DNA from: Lawsonibacter hominis
GTDB lineage: Bacteria; Bacillota; Clostridia; Oscillospirales; Oscillospiraceae
DNA length: 64,000 bases
Reading direction: 5' to 3'
Assembly: GCF_014287895.1 (NCBI RefSeq)
Contig: NZ_JACOPP010000001.1
Location: 248,001-312,000 of the forward strand
Shown: positions 9,594 to 18,788 of the stretch, piece after piece
Numbering within the stretch: position 1 is the stretch's first letter
How the letters are laid out: every line of letters begins with the position of its first letter
The notes under the pieces: generated by a model
Database searches by the model: none
Told to the model about the DNA's origin: nothing
What the model saw: only the letters and a program-made list of their open reading frames with translations
Translations under genes and position numbers: made by a program

Positions 9594-9599
9594 ATTATA
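9594..9599 (-). promoter_or_regulatory. -10 box (TATAAT) of the regulator gene
   Basis: On the minus strand TGCTATAATAGG lies 40 bp before the GTG start. The -35 position 17 bp further upstream (GAGAAA) is weak and overlaps a small hairpin (AAAAGCG/CGCTTTT, 9606-9619) that may end the liv transcript. Confidence 0.5.
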
Positions 9600-9650
9600 G
9601 CACAAAAAGCGCCGCTTTTCTCCCCCCAAATTCATTTACCGGCCCTCCGC

Positions 9651-10373
9651 TCAGAACAGGTCCCAAAGCTGCTCCTGCGTGACCTGGCCGGCCGGCGCCT
9701 CGCGGATGATGGTCCCGGTGCGAAGGGCGGCTACCCGATCCGCGATGCGCAGCGCCACGTTGGCGTTCTGTTCCACCAGGATAGCCGCCAGGCCCTGGCT
9801 GTCCGACAGACGGCGTACCTCATCCAGCAGCCGCTGCACCAGATTGGGCGACAGGCCGATGGAGGGCTCGTCCAGCAGCAGTACCCGCGGCCGACCCATC
9901 AGCGCCACCGCCATGGCCACCATCTGCTGCTGCCCGCCGGACAGACTTCCGGCGGGCTGCTTCAGCTTTTGACGCAAGTCCGGAAATATCTCCAGGCAAT
10001 AGGCGATCTCCTGTTCCTGCCGTGCCTTGTCCCGCCCCATCCGGGCGGGCATCGCAATTTTCAGGTTATCCAGCACCGTGCGTGAACTGAAGATGCCCCG
10101 AAATTCCGATGGGAGCAGGCGTACTCCCGCCTCAGCGGCCGTACGCGGCGACGTGTTGCACAACTGTGTGCCGTCCAGGTGGATTCCACCGCTCTCGGCC
10201 CGCACCAGACTCACCACGCTCTTGAGCAGCGTGGTCTTACCCGCGCCGTTGTGGCCCAGCACGGCCAGCACTTCTCCCTCCTTCACCGAAAGGGACACCC
10301 GGGAGAGGACCTCCCGCTTTCCATAAGAGACGCTCAGCGCTTCGATCTCCAGCAATGCCAGCACCCCCCTCAA
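9651..10373 (-). CDS. livF: Branched-chain amino acid/amide ABC transporter ATPase (LivF type)
   Basis: The second ATPase of a Liv-type importer, about 234-240 residues. Walker A is GHNGAGKTT, the signature is LSGGQQQM and Walker B is LLLDEPSIGLSP; LVEQNANVALRIADRVAAL is typical of LivF. The frame starts at a TTG (10373) that overlaps the livG stop. A better start is TTG at 10355, about 8 bases after a GGGGGG SD, giving the family-typical MLEIEALSVSYG. It powers uptake at the membrane with LivG. Last gene of the five-gene transporter operon. Confidence 0.92.
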   Translation of the reverse strand: MRGVLALLEIEALSVSYGKREVLSRVSLSVKEGEVLAVLGHNGAGKTTLLKSVVSLVRAESGGIHLDGTQLCNTSPRTAAEAGVRLLPSEFRGIFSSRTVLDNLKIAMPARMGRDKARQEQEIAYCLEIFPDLRQKLKQPAGSLSGGQQQMVAMAVALMGRPRVLLLDEPSIGLSPNLVQRLLDEVRRLSDSQGLAAILVEQNANVALRIADRVAALRTGTIIREAPAGQVTQEQLWDLF

Positions 10374-11122
10374 TATCCGAAATAGATCTCGGTCAGCTGT
10401 TTGTCGCTGCGGATCTCTTCCATGGTACCTTGCGCCAGGACCTGACCGCGATGCAGAAAGACGACCTTACGGGCGACGGCCTGAACAAATTCCATGTTAT
10501 GTTCCACCAACAGTATGGTCTTGCCCATATCGAGCAGCCGTGCAATCACGCCGTCCAGCAGCCGGTAGCCCTCCCGGTCCATGCCCGAGGCCGGCTCGTC
10601 CAGCAGCAGCAGGTCGGCCTTAGCAGCGTACAGCCGGGCCAGGGAGACCAGTTTCTGCTCCCCGTAGGGCAGACTGCGCACCTGCTGGCCGGCCTGCGCC
10701 TCCAGGCCAACCACCCGCAGGGCCTCCATGGCCTGCCCGGCGTCCGCCTTGGCTCCGGCGGCGCCGGGCGAGTAGCGCAATCCCTGCCACACCGATTCGC
10801 CGTACCGTCCCCGGATGGCGATCAGCACGTTCTGAAGCACGGTAAACTCCCCGAAGAGTTTTAAATCCTGAAAGGTACGTACCACGCCCCGTTTCACAAC
10901 GGCGCTGGCGGATTTTCCGATCAGTTCGCCGCCCCGATAGAGGGCGCTGCCCTCATCGGCGGGCAGCATATTGGTCAGCAGGTTGAAGATGGTGGTCTTG
11001 CCTGAGCCGTTGGGGCCGATCAGGCAGGTGACGCCTTTTTCCTCCACCGTGAAGCAGGCGTGATCCACGGCCACGTTTCCCCCAAAGCGCTTGACCAGTC
11101 CCTTCACTTCAAGCATCGGCAT
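10370..11122 (-). CDS. livG: Branched-chain amino acid/amide ABC transporter ATPase (LivG type)
   Basis: A 250-residue ATPase with Walker A GPNGSGKTT, the LivG hallmark VVRTFQDLKLFGEFTVLQNV, a divergent signature (SLPYGEQKLVSLAR) and Walker B LLLLDEPASGMD. A GGAAGGAGAAG SD lies before the start, which overlaps the end of livM. The degenerate signature (PYGEQ instead of SGGQ) is common in LivG. It forms the ATPase heterodimer with LivF. Confidence 0.93.
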   Translation of the reverse strand: MPMLEVKGLVKRFGGNVAVDHACFTVEEKGVTCLIGPNGSGKTTIFNLLTNMLPADEGSALYRGGELIGKSASAVVKRGVVRTFQDLKLFGEFTVLQNVLIAIRGRYGESVWQGLRYSPGAAGAKADAGQAMEALRVVGLEAQAGQQVRSLPYGEQKLVSLARLYAAKADLLLLDEPASGMDREGYRLLDGVIARLLDMGKTILLVEHNMEFVQAVARKVVFLHRGQVLAQGTMEEIRSDKQLTEIYFGY

Positions 11123-12023
11123 GGCTTCTTCTCCTTCCAGGCAAACGCATGTTCCCGCTTCCGCCGCCAGCGCCCTTGCGGACCAGCCCGTCGGGCCGGA
11201 ACAGCATAAAGCACACCAGCAGCAAGCCGTAGATCAGCTGCTGCAGCGGCCCGGTCATAGAGGGCGGAATGGGCAGCAGAGAGATGAGCTGAGGGATAAG
11301 CAGCATGAACACGGGGCCCGCGATGGACCCCAGCAGCGTGGCTGCGCCGCCCAGGAACACATAGACCGTCAGATTGAAGGAGGCGTCCTGGTTGAAGTTG
11401 GCCGCCTCGATGTAGGTAATATACTGGACGTAGAGTCCGCCCGCCACGGCGGCGAACACCCCGCTGACGGCGGAGTTGACTACTTTGATCCGCAGGGGGC
11501 TTTTGCCCACAGCCGCCACTGCGGCCGGCTCCTGACGCACCGCCTCCACCAGCTGCCCATAGGGGGAGCGGATCAGACGGCGGGCCACCAGAAAACAAAC
11601 GGCCAGGATGCACCAGACGAAGACCATCTGGCGCAGGCCGTTAGTAATCGAAATGCCGAAGATGGACGCCCGCGGAATGCCGTACAGGCCGTAGCTGCCG
11701 CCGGTCAGCTCCCAGCTGGAGAACCCCGTGGTCATGAACTTGGAAAAAGCGAAGGTAATGACCATATAGCAAAAACCGTTGGCCCGCAGAGAGGGGATGG
11801 TCAGCAGAATATTGGCCAGAATGGTCAGCAGGATGGCGGGCAGCAGGGAGAGCCACCAGTTCACGCCGTGGAGGGTAAGGATGGCCACGGTATAGGCCGC
11901 GATGCCGAAGATGGAGGCCTGGGACATGCTGACGATGCCCCCGTAACCGATGAGCAGGTTGGTGGACAGGGTAAGGATGCTGTAAATCCCGATCATAGCC
12001 GCCAGACTGTAAAAATAATACAT
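11109..12023 (-). CDS. livM: Branched-chain amino acid/amide ABC permease (LivM type)
   Basis: A 304-residue integral membrane protein with 8-10 hydrophobic helices. The family region SLRANGFCYMVITFAF and the EAA-like loop near VEAVRQEPAAVAAVGKSPLRIK identify LivM. The start ATG overlaps the livH stop (TAATG), so the two permeases are translationally coupled. It forms half of the import channel. Confidence 0.92.
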   Translation of the reverse strand: MYYFYSLAAMIGIYSILTLSTNLLIGYGGIVSMSQASIFGIAAYTVAILTLHGVNWWLSLLPAILLTILANILLTIPSLRANGFCYMVITFAFSKFMTTGFSSWELTGGSYGLYGIPRASIFGISITNGLRQMVFVWCILAVCFLVARRLIRSPYGQLVEAVRQEPAAVAAVGKSPLRIKVVNSAVSGVFAAVAGGLYVQYITYIEAANFNQDASFNLTVYVFLGGAATLLGSIAGPVFMLLIPQLISLLPIPPSMTGPLQQLIYGLLLVCFMLFRPDGLVRKGAGGGSGNMRLPGRRRSHADA

Positions 12024-12916
12024 TAAAGGCCACCTCCCAGCCGTTCCAACGCATTGCGGGTGGGATTGGAGCGGATGAGCACCGCCACCACGAAGATGCC
12101 GAAGGCCAGCGGAGAGGCCCAGCGGGAGGGCACGAAGAGCAGCGCCAGATTCTCCACCGTGCCGTAAATGAGTCCGGAAACGATCAGTCCCCGGGTACTG
12201 CGGGCTCCGCCCAGCGCCCGGATGACGATGCCCACCAGCATGAAGGGCGTTCCGCCGTAGCAGCTGATGCCGTGGGTGATGACCTCGATAACCCCCACCC
12301 AGGCCGCCAGAAGGGACGCCAGGATCATAGTGACCACATGGACCTTGTCCAGGTCGATGCCAATGAGCCGCGCCATCTGCTGGTTGGACGCCACCGACTG
12401 GATCTCATTGCCGATGCGGGTGCGCTTCATCAGCAGCGAAAGCCCCAACAGCAGCGCAGCGGTGATGAGGAAGCCCACCGCCTGCCAGCCCGGGATGACA
12501 TAGCCGCCCAGAAAAACGGATGGGAGCATGATCTCACTGCCCAGATACTTTGTATTGGTGCCGAAGAGCATCGCCAAGGCATTCTGCAGCACCGTCATAC
12601 AGCCCAGAGATACGATCATGGTCAGCAGGAAGGGCAGTCCCCGCCGCCGCAGCCTGCGGTAAATGGCGATCTCCAGAAACAGGCCCACCACGACCCCGGT
12701 GCCTGCCGCCGCCAGGGCGGACGGGAGCATGGGCACTCCAACGGAAGCGCACAGGTACCACATGAGCAGGCCGCTGATGGACAAGATGCCCCCATGGCAC
12801 ACGTGCATAAAGCGCGAAGTGGTCAATACCAGCGAATAGCCGGTGGTATAGGTCGCATAGATGATGCCCGCCAGCAGTCCATTGATCAGGTACTGCGGCG
12901 CCAATGCAAGGTTCAT
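12023..12916 (-). CDS. livH: Branched-chain amino acid/amide ABC permease (LivH type)
   Basis: A 297-residue permease with about 8 membrane helices, the N-terminal family pattern ALAPQYLINGLLAGIIYA and the cytoplasmic loop IQSVASNQQMARLIGIDLDKV that docks on the ATPases. It pairs with LivM. Co-directional with, and 45 bp after, the binding-protein gene. Confidence 0.92.
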   Translation of the reverse strand: MNLALAPQYLINGLLAGIIYATYTTGYSLVLTTSRFMHVCHGGILSISGLLMWYLCASVGVPMLPSALAAAGTGVVVGLFLEIAIYRRLRRRGLPFLLTMIVSLGCMTVLQNALAMLFGTNTKYLGSEIMLPSVFLGGYVIPGWQAVGFLITAALLLGLSLLMKRTRIGNEIQSVASNQQMARLIGIDLDKVHVVTMILASLLAAWVGVIEVITHGISCYGGTPFMLVGIVIRALGGARSTRGLIVSGLIYGTVENLALLFVPSRWASPLAFGIFVVAVLIRSNPTRNALERLGGGL

Positions 12917-12961
12917 AGCGTTTCCTCCAACTGTTTCCCGTCTCTCAGACCCCAGGTCCGG

Positions 12962-14155
12962 TCATTCCTCGTAGTAAGAGCGGATCACCTGGATATCGCT
13001 CCCCACACCGCGATAGATATCGATGGGGGATTCCACGGTATGCCCCTCCAGGAAGGTGATGGTACCGCCCATGATCTCAAATGTCCCGATGGTGTCCAGC
13101 GCCTGTTTGAGGTTGGCTCCGGTATAGTCCAGGCCGTTGGCGTGGCAGTAACCGATCGCCTGCTTGAGCAGCAGCGCCCCGTTGACCATAGTGCCTACGT
13201 AGGTGGAGGCCGCCTCCCACTCGTAATCCTGATAGGCATAGTCGCTGCAGTACGTATCAATGATCTCCTGGTCGGAATAGACCCGAACCTGCGATGTATA
13301 GCACGGGACCTGAAATTCCGCACCGTAACCGGTATCGCCGGAAGCCAGGCAGATATAGCCCATCTCCCCCGCACCCAACTGGATAAACTGTGTAATCACC
13401 CGGCGGGTCAGACTGTCGTCGCCGTTGGCCATAAGAACGACCTCGGCCCCGGACTGGACAATCTGGGCACAGACGGACAGATAATCCGTGGCGTCGGCGG
13501 CCACCTCCACGTCGGCAGCCACCGTGCCGCCCACCGCCGTCCAGGCGGCCAGGAAGCTGTCGTGCTGGCTCTTAGAGGTACTTCCCGCATCGCTGATGAT
13601 CCCCAGGCTGCGGTAGCCCTCGTCATTGTAAAGGCAGTCGGCCATGGCGGCGCTGCAGGCGGCATAGCTGGGATAGGTGTTGTACAGCCAGTCGCTCAGT
13701 CCCACCAGGTTGTCGCCGGGGGCCCGGCTGTTGATGAGCAGCACCTGGTTCTCCGCGCAGACCGGTGCCATAGTGGCCAGCGGGCCGGTGTAGGTTCCAA
13801 AGATCACCGGACAGCGGTACATTTCGATGTCCTTAACCACGTTGACCGAGGCGGTGTCGCTGGAGGACTCATGGTCGTTGATGATGGGATTGACAGCCAC
13901 GCCGATTGCGGCCAGATCGTCCCGGATCCGGTCCAGGCCGATCTGGATACCGGCGCTCATCAACGCACCGTCCCAGCCGCCCGCCCCGCCGGACAGGGGC
14001 AGCTCATAGGCCACGTTGATGATCTGGTTTCCGTCGGCATCCACGCTGGGCAGCTCGGTCCCGGCACTGACACCGGTCCCCGTCCCGCCGGTGCATGCCG
14101 GCAAAAGCAGGGCGGCCGCCAGGGCAAGCCCCAGAACAGAGGTAGTCCTTTTCAT
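12962..14155 (-). CDS. Liv-type ABC substrate-binding lipoprotein
   Basis: A 397-residue lipoprotein. The start is ATG 14155 (MKRTTSVLGLALAAALLL) with SD GGGAGGAA; the longer in-frame extension overlaps the GRE gene and is rejected. The lipobox is LLPAC, so it is anchored outside the membrane. The Leu/Ile/Val-binding (periplasmic-binding type 1) pattern is clear: INVAYELPLSGG near the N-terminus and GTYTGPLATMAPV in the first lobe. LivK relatives bind branched-chain amino acids, urea, amides or aromatic compounds; the ligand cannot be read from sequence. It sits directly after GRE-A, suggesting that the importer feeds the GRE pathway. Confidence 0.9.
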   Translation of the reverse strand: MKRTTSVLGLALAAALLLPACTGGTGTGVSAGTELPSVDADGNQIINVAYELPLSGGAGGWDGALMSAGIQIGLDRIRDDLAAIGVAVNPIINDHESSSDTASVNVVKDIEMYRCPVIFGTYTGPLATMAPVCAENQVLLINSRAPGDNLVGLSDWLYNTYPSYAACSAAMADCLYNDEGYRSLGIISDAGSTSKSQHDSFLAAWTAVGGTVAADVEVAADATDYLSVCAQIVQSGAEVVLMANGDDSLTRRVITQFIQLGAGEMGYICLASGDTGYGAEFQVPCYTSQVRVYSDQEIIDTYCSDYAYQDYEWEAASTYVGTMVNGALLLKQAIGYCHANGLDYTGANLKQALDTIGTFEIMGGTITFLEGHTVESPIDIYRGVGSDIQVIRSYYEE

Positions 14156-14243
14156 GAGATATTCCTCCCAATTCAAAATCAAGGTTCTTTGCTCCTGTCC
14201 ATCTCGGTTCAGCAGGCTTGGCAAACGGCCGCTGTGAGCAGGC

Positions 14244-16607
14244 TCAGACGGAAAACTCGTTGCGCCGGATGATGTCGTCCTGCGTCTCAGGCCCAAGCTC
14301 CACAAAGAAGGCGGAATAGGTCGCCACCCGGACCAGCAGATCCCGATAGTCTTCAGGCCGCTGCTGTGCCGCCCGCAGCACCTCGTTGCTGGTAAAGTTG
14401 AACTGGACCAGGTTTCCCCCGCTCTCGCAATAGGTACGGACCATCATCGCCAGCTTGTGCAGCTTATCCTCCGTGGCCACCGAATCCGAAGAGACACGTA
14501 CATTCAGGATGGAGCCGTTGGTCAGCTTGACCTGGTCCAGCTTGGCCACCGATTTGAGCGTGGCAGTAAGTCCGCTGACATTTCGTCCCTGGTAGGGGGA
14601 AATTCCACCCTCGGCCAAGGGCTGTCCCGCCTTTCGTCCATCAGGCAGGGCTCCCACATTGCGTCCAAACATGACATTGGCTGTCAGCGTGAGGATCGTG
14701 GTCCCGAAATGTGCGCCGCCGAAGCTCCTGCGGTCCTTTACATAGTCGCAGCTGTAGCGGAGCACATCCTTGAGAAGGAAATCAACATAGTCGTCGTCAT
14801 TCCCGAACTTAGGCGCCCGTTCCAGCAGATGCTGGATCTCTTCATATCCCTCAAAATCTGCGTCCAGCGCATTGATCAGCTGCTCCATGGTGATCTTCTT
14901 TTCATCAAAGACCACCTTTTTGACCGCCGCGAGGGAATCGCCCACATTCGCCGCTCCGGCAATGGGCATCTGTAAAATGACATGGGGCGCGCAGCCGCCG
15001 TTATAGACGTCTTTCCCCGTTTCCATACAGCTGTTGAAAAATGCGGACTGCAGCGGGCAGGGCACATGGCTCATCATCTCCAGGTCACTGTGCTGAAAGG
15101 TAAAAGCAACTTCCAACGCATGCGCTACCTGAGCTTTATATGCATCCAGCACCTCGCCGAAGCAGCGGAAGTTCCGGGGATCCCCTGTGTGGGGGCCCAA
15201 TTGCTCGCCGGTCAGCCGGGAGCGGCCGTCGTTCAGCGCCAGTTCGGTGATCAGGCCATAATTAAGCATACCGCCGCCATGCGTGCGTGCCACCGCCGGA
15301 ATGGTCGGATTGTGACAGCCGGTGGAGATGTAGTCCCGCGCCTGTTCAATGGTGGCGCCCAGGCAAAGCATGGATTGTATACTGGTATCGTCACTGACAA
15401 ATTTGAGCTTTCCATGGAGATGCCGTGCCACCTCCACAGCCTTGACCACATACCGTTCCGGATTGAGCCGGTTGATGCGCACCACCAGGTCCTCCGAACT
15501 CAGTCCTACATCCCGCTCAGCCTCCAGCAACAGATAGGTCACATCATTGACCGCATCCCGGCCATCGGGAGTGACCCCGCCGATGGTAATCCCCTGCATA
15601 ATGGGATGTCCACCCTTGCCGTCGGCCACTACATAGCTTTGCAGGTTCACCGCGCCGTTCATCTGGATCAAGAGCAGCGTCAGCAGTTCCTTCGCTTCGT
15701 CCCGGGTCAGAATGCCGGCTTCGAGATCACGTTTGTAGTAGGGATAGAGCAGCTGATCCAGCCGCCCCAGGGTCATGCCTGCCCCCCACCCCTCCTGGGT
15801 GAGACAGACATACAATATCCACATGGACTGAAGGGCCTCTCGGAAGGTGCGGGCCGGATTGGCGGGGACATACCGGCAATTGCGTGCAATCTCCAGCAGT
15901 TCTTGCCTGCGCTGCGGATTTTCTTCGTGCGCTGCCTTCTGCTCTGCCAGCACAGCATACCGCTCTGCATAGGCGATCATGGCGTTTAACGCAATCTGGA
16001 CCGCACGGAAGAAGTGGTATCGCTCCAGTTGTCCCATCTGCGCACAATCGATTCCATGCAGCTGCTCCTCCGCTTCTTCCAACACTCCCTTCGCCCCACA
16101 GGTCAGCAGCTTGACAAAATCCACGGCACAGTGGGCCCAATGGTGTCCGTTTTCACAAAATCCGGCAGTTGCAGTCAGTTTATAGTTTACCTTCAGCGCG
16201 TATTCCGGCAGCCGTGCCATATGCCTGGCGCAAAGTTCCTTATCCCGCCAGTACGGCAGAGCCTCTTCCAGCACCGCCCATTCTTCCTCTGACAGCGGGG
16301 CGTAACGGTCAAACGGGCGGGTCGTGAGGGTATCCCGCTCATCCAGAAGCCATTGTCCCTTGATCTCCGGCAAAACCGCTCCGCCCCGCACCTTACTTGT
16401 AAAGTTTCCGACAAAGAGTTCTCCTTCGTCGATTCGAATACTCATATGCGCCAAGATGCACGCCAGTGCCTTGGCCCTGCGGATCAGTTCCGGCTCGCAC
16501 TCCGTCTCACGGTAGGATTGCGTCATGTACTTCAGTCGTTCCACACAGATTGCCGGGGTCGTCACCATTTTGGCCCTCATGGTTGCCGTGCGCGGTGTCA
16601 GACTCAT
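14244..16607 (-). CDS. Glycyl radical enzyme homologue A, radical Gly replaced by Thr763
   Basis: A 787-residue PFL/GRE-fold protein. The N-terminal PFL-like domain runs to about residue 600 (RAKALACILAHMSIRIDEGELFVGN at about 44-68), and the C-terminal radical domain includes ALPDGRKAGQPLAEGGISP. The thiyl-radical Cys is Cys431 in YISTGCHNPTIP. In the C-terminal radical loop RVATYSAFFVEL, Thr763 (codon 14319-14321, ACC) replaces the canonical Gly, and Asn433 replaces the Glu that follows the Cys in dehydratases and lyases. Length matches glycerol dehydratase/HypD. Close paralogue of homologue C. It has its own promoter facing tetR, and the liv genes follow 88 bp downstream. Reaction unknown; not pyruvate formate-lyase, which has Cys-Cys. 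Confidence 0.88.
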   Translation of the reverse strand: MSLTPRTATMRAKMVTTPAICVERLKYMTQSYRETECEPELIRRAKALACILAHMSIRIDEGELFVGNFTSKVRGGAVLPEIKGQWLLDERDTLTTRPFDRYAPLSEEEWAVLEEALPYWRDKELCARHMARLPEYALKVNYKLTATAGFCENGHHWAHCAVDFVKLLTCGAKGVLEEAEEQLHGIDCAQMGQLERYHFFRAVQIALNAMIAYAERYAVLAEQKAAHEENPQRRQELLEIARNCRYVPANPARTFREALQSMWILYVCLTQEGWGAGMTLGRLDQLLYPYYKRDLEAGILTRDEAKELLTLLLIQMNGAVNLQSYVVADGKGGHPIMQGITIGGVTPDGRDAVNDVTYLLLEAERDVGLSSEDLVVRINRLNPERYVVKAVEVARHLHGKLKFVSDDTSIQSMLCLGATIEQARDYISTGCHNPTIPAVARTHGGGMLNYGLITELALNDGRSRLTGEQLGPHTGDPRNFRCFGEVLDAYKAQVAHALEVAFTFQHSDLEMMSHVPCPLQSAFFNSCMETGKDVYNGGCAPHVILQMPIAGAANVGDSLAAVKKVVFDEKKITMEQLINALDADFEGYEEIQHLLERAPKFGNDDDYVDFLLKDVLRYSCDYVKDRRSFGGAHFGTTILTLTANVMFGRNVGALPDGRKAGQPLAEGGISPYQGRNVSGLTATLKSVAKLDQVKLTNGSILNVRVSSDSVATEDKLHKLAMMVRTYCESGGNLVQFNFTSNEVLRAAQQRPEDYRDLLVRVATYSAFFVELGPETQDDIIRRNEFSV

Positions 16608-16660
16608 TTTTACTCCTCCAGAATGACAAAATATATTCGCCGAATTTGCTCTGTAAATTT

Positions 16661-16689
16661 ATGCTATCACAATCATGCTTCTTTGTCAA
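16661..16689 (-). promoter_or_regulatory. Sigma-70-type promoter of GRE-A
   Basis: On the minus strand TTGACA (16684-16689), a 17-bp spacer and TAGCAT (16661-16666). It is divergent from the tetR promoter and lies in the space where a TetR-type repressor would bind. Confidence 0.7.
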
Positions 16690-16734
16690 TCCGATTTGTA
16701 AACCCATTGAATTGCAACAGTTTCTCGCTTTTTA

Positions 16735-16763
16735 TTGACAAGGTTCCAAAAACATGCTAGCTT
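16735..16763 (+). promoter_or_regulatory. Sigma-70-type promoter of tetR
   Basis: TTGACA at 16735-16740, a 17-bp spacer and TAGCTT at 16758-16763. CATGCT motifs recur at about 16674 and 16754, near both divergent promoters, and are candidate operator elements; the assignment is tentative. Confidence 0.5.
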
Positions 16764-16821
16764 AATAAAAACGATCAATAAATAAACATTCTTACTTAGC
16801 CAAGGAAGGGGCGCATGCGAA

Positions 16822-17412
16822 ATGCCTAGAAAAGCAATGTCAGATCGCCAGAAACAGGCCAACCGTTCCAAACAAAAAATTGCAAAAGCAGCTTTGTCTC
16901 TGTTTCAGAAAAAGGGCTATCACAACGTAACGATTGAGGACATCTGCAAGAAAGCAGATGTTTCCGTCGGAGGGTTTTACCACCATTTCAGTTCCAAGGG
17001 CGCAGTATTTGAGATTGTCATGTCTGAGATCACGGGAAAAGTCAGCAGCTATGTCCGCGCTCATCCATCCGGCGGTTCTGCGCGGGAAGACTTGCGCCAA
17101 TTCCTGCTTTTTTTTGCACAATGCCATCAGGAAATCGACCTTGGCGTACTGCAGGCCTGGCTCAATCCCAGCTTCTGCGCCCTCGGCGACGCTCCCGACG
17201 ATCCCTCTGTTCTGGAGATTACACGCTTAATACAGGCCGGGCAATCCTCTGGTGAAATTACAGAACAATTTTCCCCCCGTGAGCTTACCACGCACCTGTT
17301 CGTAGGGGCCAAAGGAGTCATTTATGACTGGTGCCTGCATGCGGGCGGCTATGATCTGTTACAGCGCATGAACCTCTATATCGGCATCGAATTATGCGGA
17401 ATCTCTGCTTAA
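16822..17412 (+). CDS. TetR/AcrR-family transcriptional regulator
   Basis: A 196-residue regulator. The N-terminal TetR HTH is clear (VTIEDICKKADVSVGGFYHHFSSK, residues about 35-58), followed by an all-helical ligand domain. The start is ATG 16822 after GGAAGGGG; an earlier ATG at 16814 runs into a stop. Divergent orientation from GRE-A with a 214-bp shared intergenic region indicates that it controls GRE-A and itself, probably as a ligand-released repressor. Ligand unknown. Confidence 0.9.
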   Translation: MPRKAMSDRQKQANRSKQKIAKAALSLFQKKGYHNVTIEDICKKADVSVGGFYHHFSSKGAVFEIVMSEITGKVSSYVRAHPSGGSAREDLRQFLLFFAQCHQEIDLGVLQAWLNPSFCALGDAPDDPSVLEITRLIQAGQSSGEITEQFSPRELTTHLFVGAKGVIYDWCLHAGGYDLLQRMNLYIGIELCGISA

Positions 17413-17435
17413 TTCCTATCCCAAATCAGACAGGA

Positions 17436-17461
17436 CCGGCGGCGGCATGTGCCGCCGCCGG
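17436..17461. terminator. Terminator between tetR and the MFS gene
   Basis: CCGGCGGCGGC/GCCGCCGCCGG stem (11 bp) with an ATGT loop, followed on the plus strand by CCTTTTTG. It is intrinsic for tetR and can also serve the converging MFS transcript. Confidence 0.85.
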
Positions 17462-17469
17462 CCTTTTTG

Positions 17470-18774
17470 TCAATCCGACTCTTTGTCTGAGATATAGTTG
17501 CGGCCGATCAGCCGGTCATCCATACAGACGGCGTTGAGCATGCCCAGCACCGCCACGCTCATCAGCACCAGATAGGGGACAAAATAGCCACCTGTTGCAG
17601 TGCTCAAAGTACCGACGAGCGTATAGGCACAGGAGCGCACCGCCACGCACATGGGATAGATCACCGAGAAGGCCCGTGAAAAATCATAACGGCCGAACAC
17701 GGTAGTGGTCATTGCTCCCATAATGTTGCCGGAGCCGCCGATATAGCCGCCGATCATGAAGACCGATACGTATACCGTCCAGCGACCGGGCAGCACCATG
17801 AACAAAAGAGCCAGAAAGGACCAGGCGAAAAAGCAGATGACGGTAATCCGGGTGCCGAATTTGGCGTCCAGCAGGCCGAACAGATAGCTCAGCGGCACAG
17901 CACAGAGCGCCAGTATGCTCATCATCAGCAACGCCTGCTTTTTGTCAAACCCGTAAGACATGATGGTGGGGATAAGCTGGCTCATAACCGCATTTCCAAT
18001 GAGCATGTTCAGCCCGCCCACGCCCACGCCGATCTGCCAGACCTGCCGGGTGCGCAGCAGCCTTGCGGTGGTCCAGGGGCTGGTGGCACTGTAGCGCAGG
18101 CCGCGCCGGTGGAGCTCCAGCGCCTTTTCCCGGGTCATCGTGCGGTCGTTGTCTGGGAAACAGCCCTTGTCCTCCGGGTTATCCCGAAACCAGAAGATGG
18201 AGAGGAGCAGCAGCGTCACAAAGCCGACGGCGATCACGTCGAAGTGGCCGGTGAAGCCGAACGTCTCCCCCGCCCAGTTAATGAGCGGCAGGATGGTGGC
18301 GGTGCCGATCAGCGGGCCCATGGTAGCCCACCCCAGGGCCAGGCCCTTTTTGGTGGGAAACCAGTTGTTCAGCGTGGTATCCCGGATGACCATGATCGCG
18401 CTGGAGGAGGAGACCAGAAGCAGGACCGATACAAAGTACATGGCCTGGGTGGTCACCCGCGCCCATAGGAACATGCCCGCAGCGGCCACGGTCATAGCCA
18501 CGATAGCGGTCATGCGCGCCCCCCTGCGCCGGGCAAACTGGGTATAGGCGATGATGACCAGGATGGATGCCCAGCCCGCGTAGGTGGAATAGGTGAGCAG
18601 TTGGGCCGAGGTCCAGCCGTAGCGCCCGGTGAACAGGCCCACATAGGTATTCAGGCCGTCGTTCATACTTCCATTTGCAAAATAGCCGAAGGCCATCAGC
18701 AGCAGGATGACCAGCCAGTGGGTCAGGCCAAAATTGCTCCGTGTATCCTTTGCCAGGCTCCCTGATTTCCTCAC
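17470..18774 (-). CDS. MFS transporter (oxalate/formate-antiporter-like)
   Basis: A 434-residue protein with 12 predicted membrane helices and the MFS pattern ARRRGARMTAIV after helix 2. NNWFPTKKGLALGWATMG matches the helix-4/5 region of the OFA (oxalate/formate antiporter) branch. GTG start at 18774 with AGGAGA upstream. It follows the activase gene by a few bases in the GRE-B operon, so it probably imports the GRE substrate or exports a carboxylate product. Direction of transport cannot be read. Confidence 0.85.
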   Translation of the reverse strand: MRKSGSLAKDTRSNFGLTHWLVILLLMAFGYFANGSMNDGLNTYVGLFTGRYGWTSAQLLTYSTYAGWASILVIIAYTQFARRRGARMTAIVAMTVAAAGMFLWARVTTQAMYFVSVLLLVSSSSAIMVIRDTTLNNWFPTKKGLALGWATMGPLIGTATILPLINWAGETFGFTGHFDVIAVGFVTLLLLSIFWFRDNPEDKGCFPDNDRTMTREKALELHRRGLRYSATSPWTTARLLRTRQVWQIGVGVGGLNMLIGNAVMSQLIPTIMSYGFDKKQALLMMSILALCAVPLSYLFGLLDAKFGTRITVICFFAWSFLALLFMVLPGRWTVYVSVFMIGGYIGGSGNIMGAMTTTVFGRYDFSRAFSVIYPMCVAVRSCAYTLVGTLSTATGGYFVPYLVLMSVAVLGMLNAVCMDDRLIGRNYISDKESD

Positions 18775-18788
18775 GATCTCCTGTCTCC

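Noticed and set aside
9555..9635. Longer N-terminus for the sigma-54 regulator
   Set aside because: The extension spans the -10 box and has no SD, while GTG at 9554 has AAGGAGG at the right distance.
14244..16607. Annotation as pyruvate formate-lyase or choline trimethylamine-lyase
   Set aside because: The Cys loop is GCHNP, not Cys-Cys (PFL) or GCVE (CutC), and no microcompartment genes are present.
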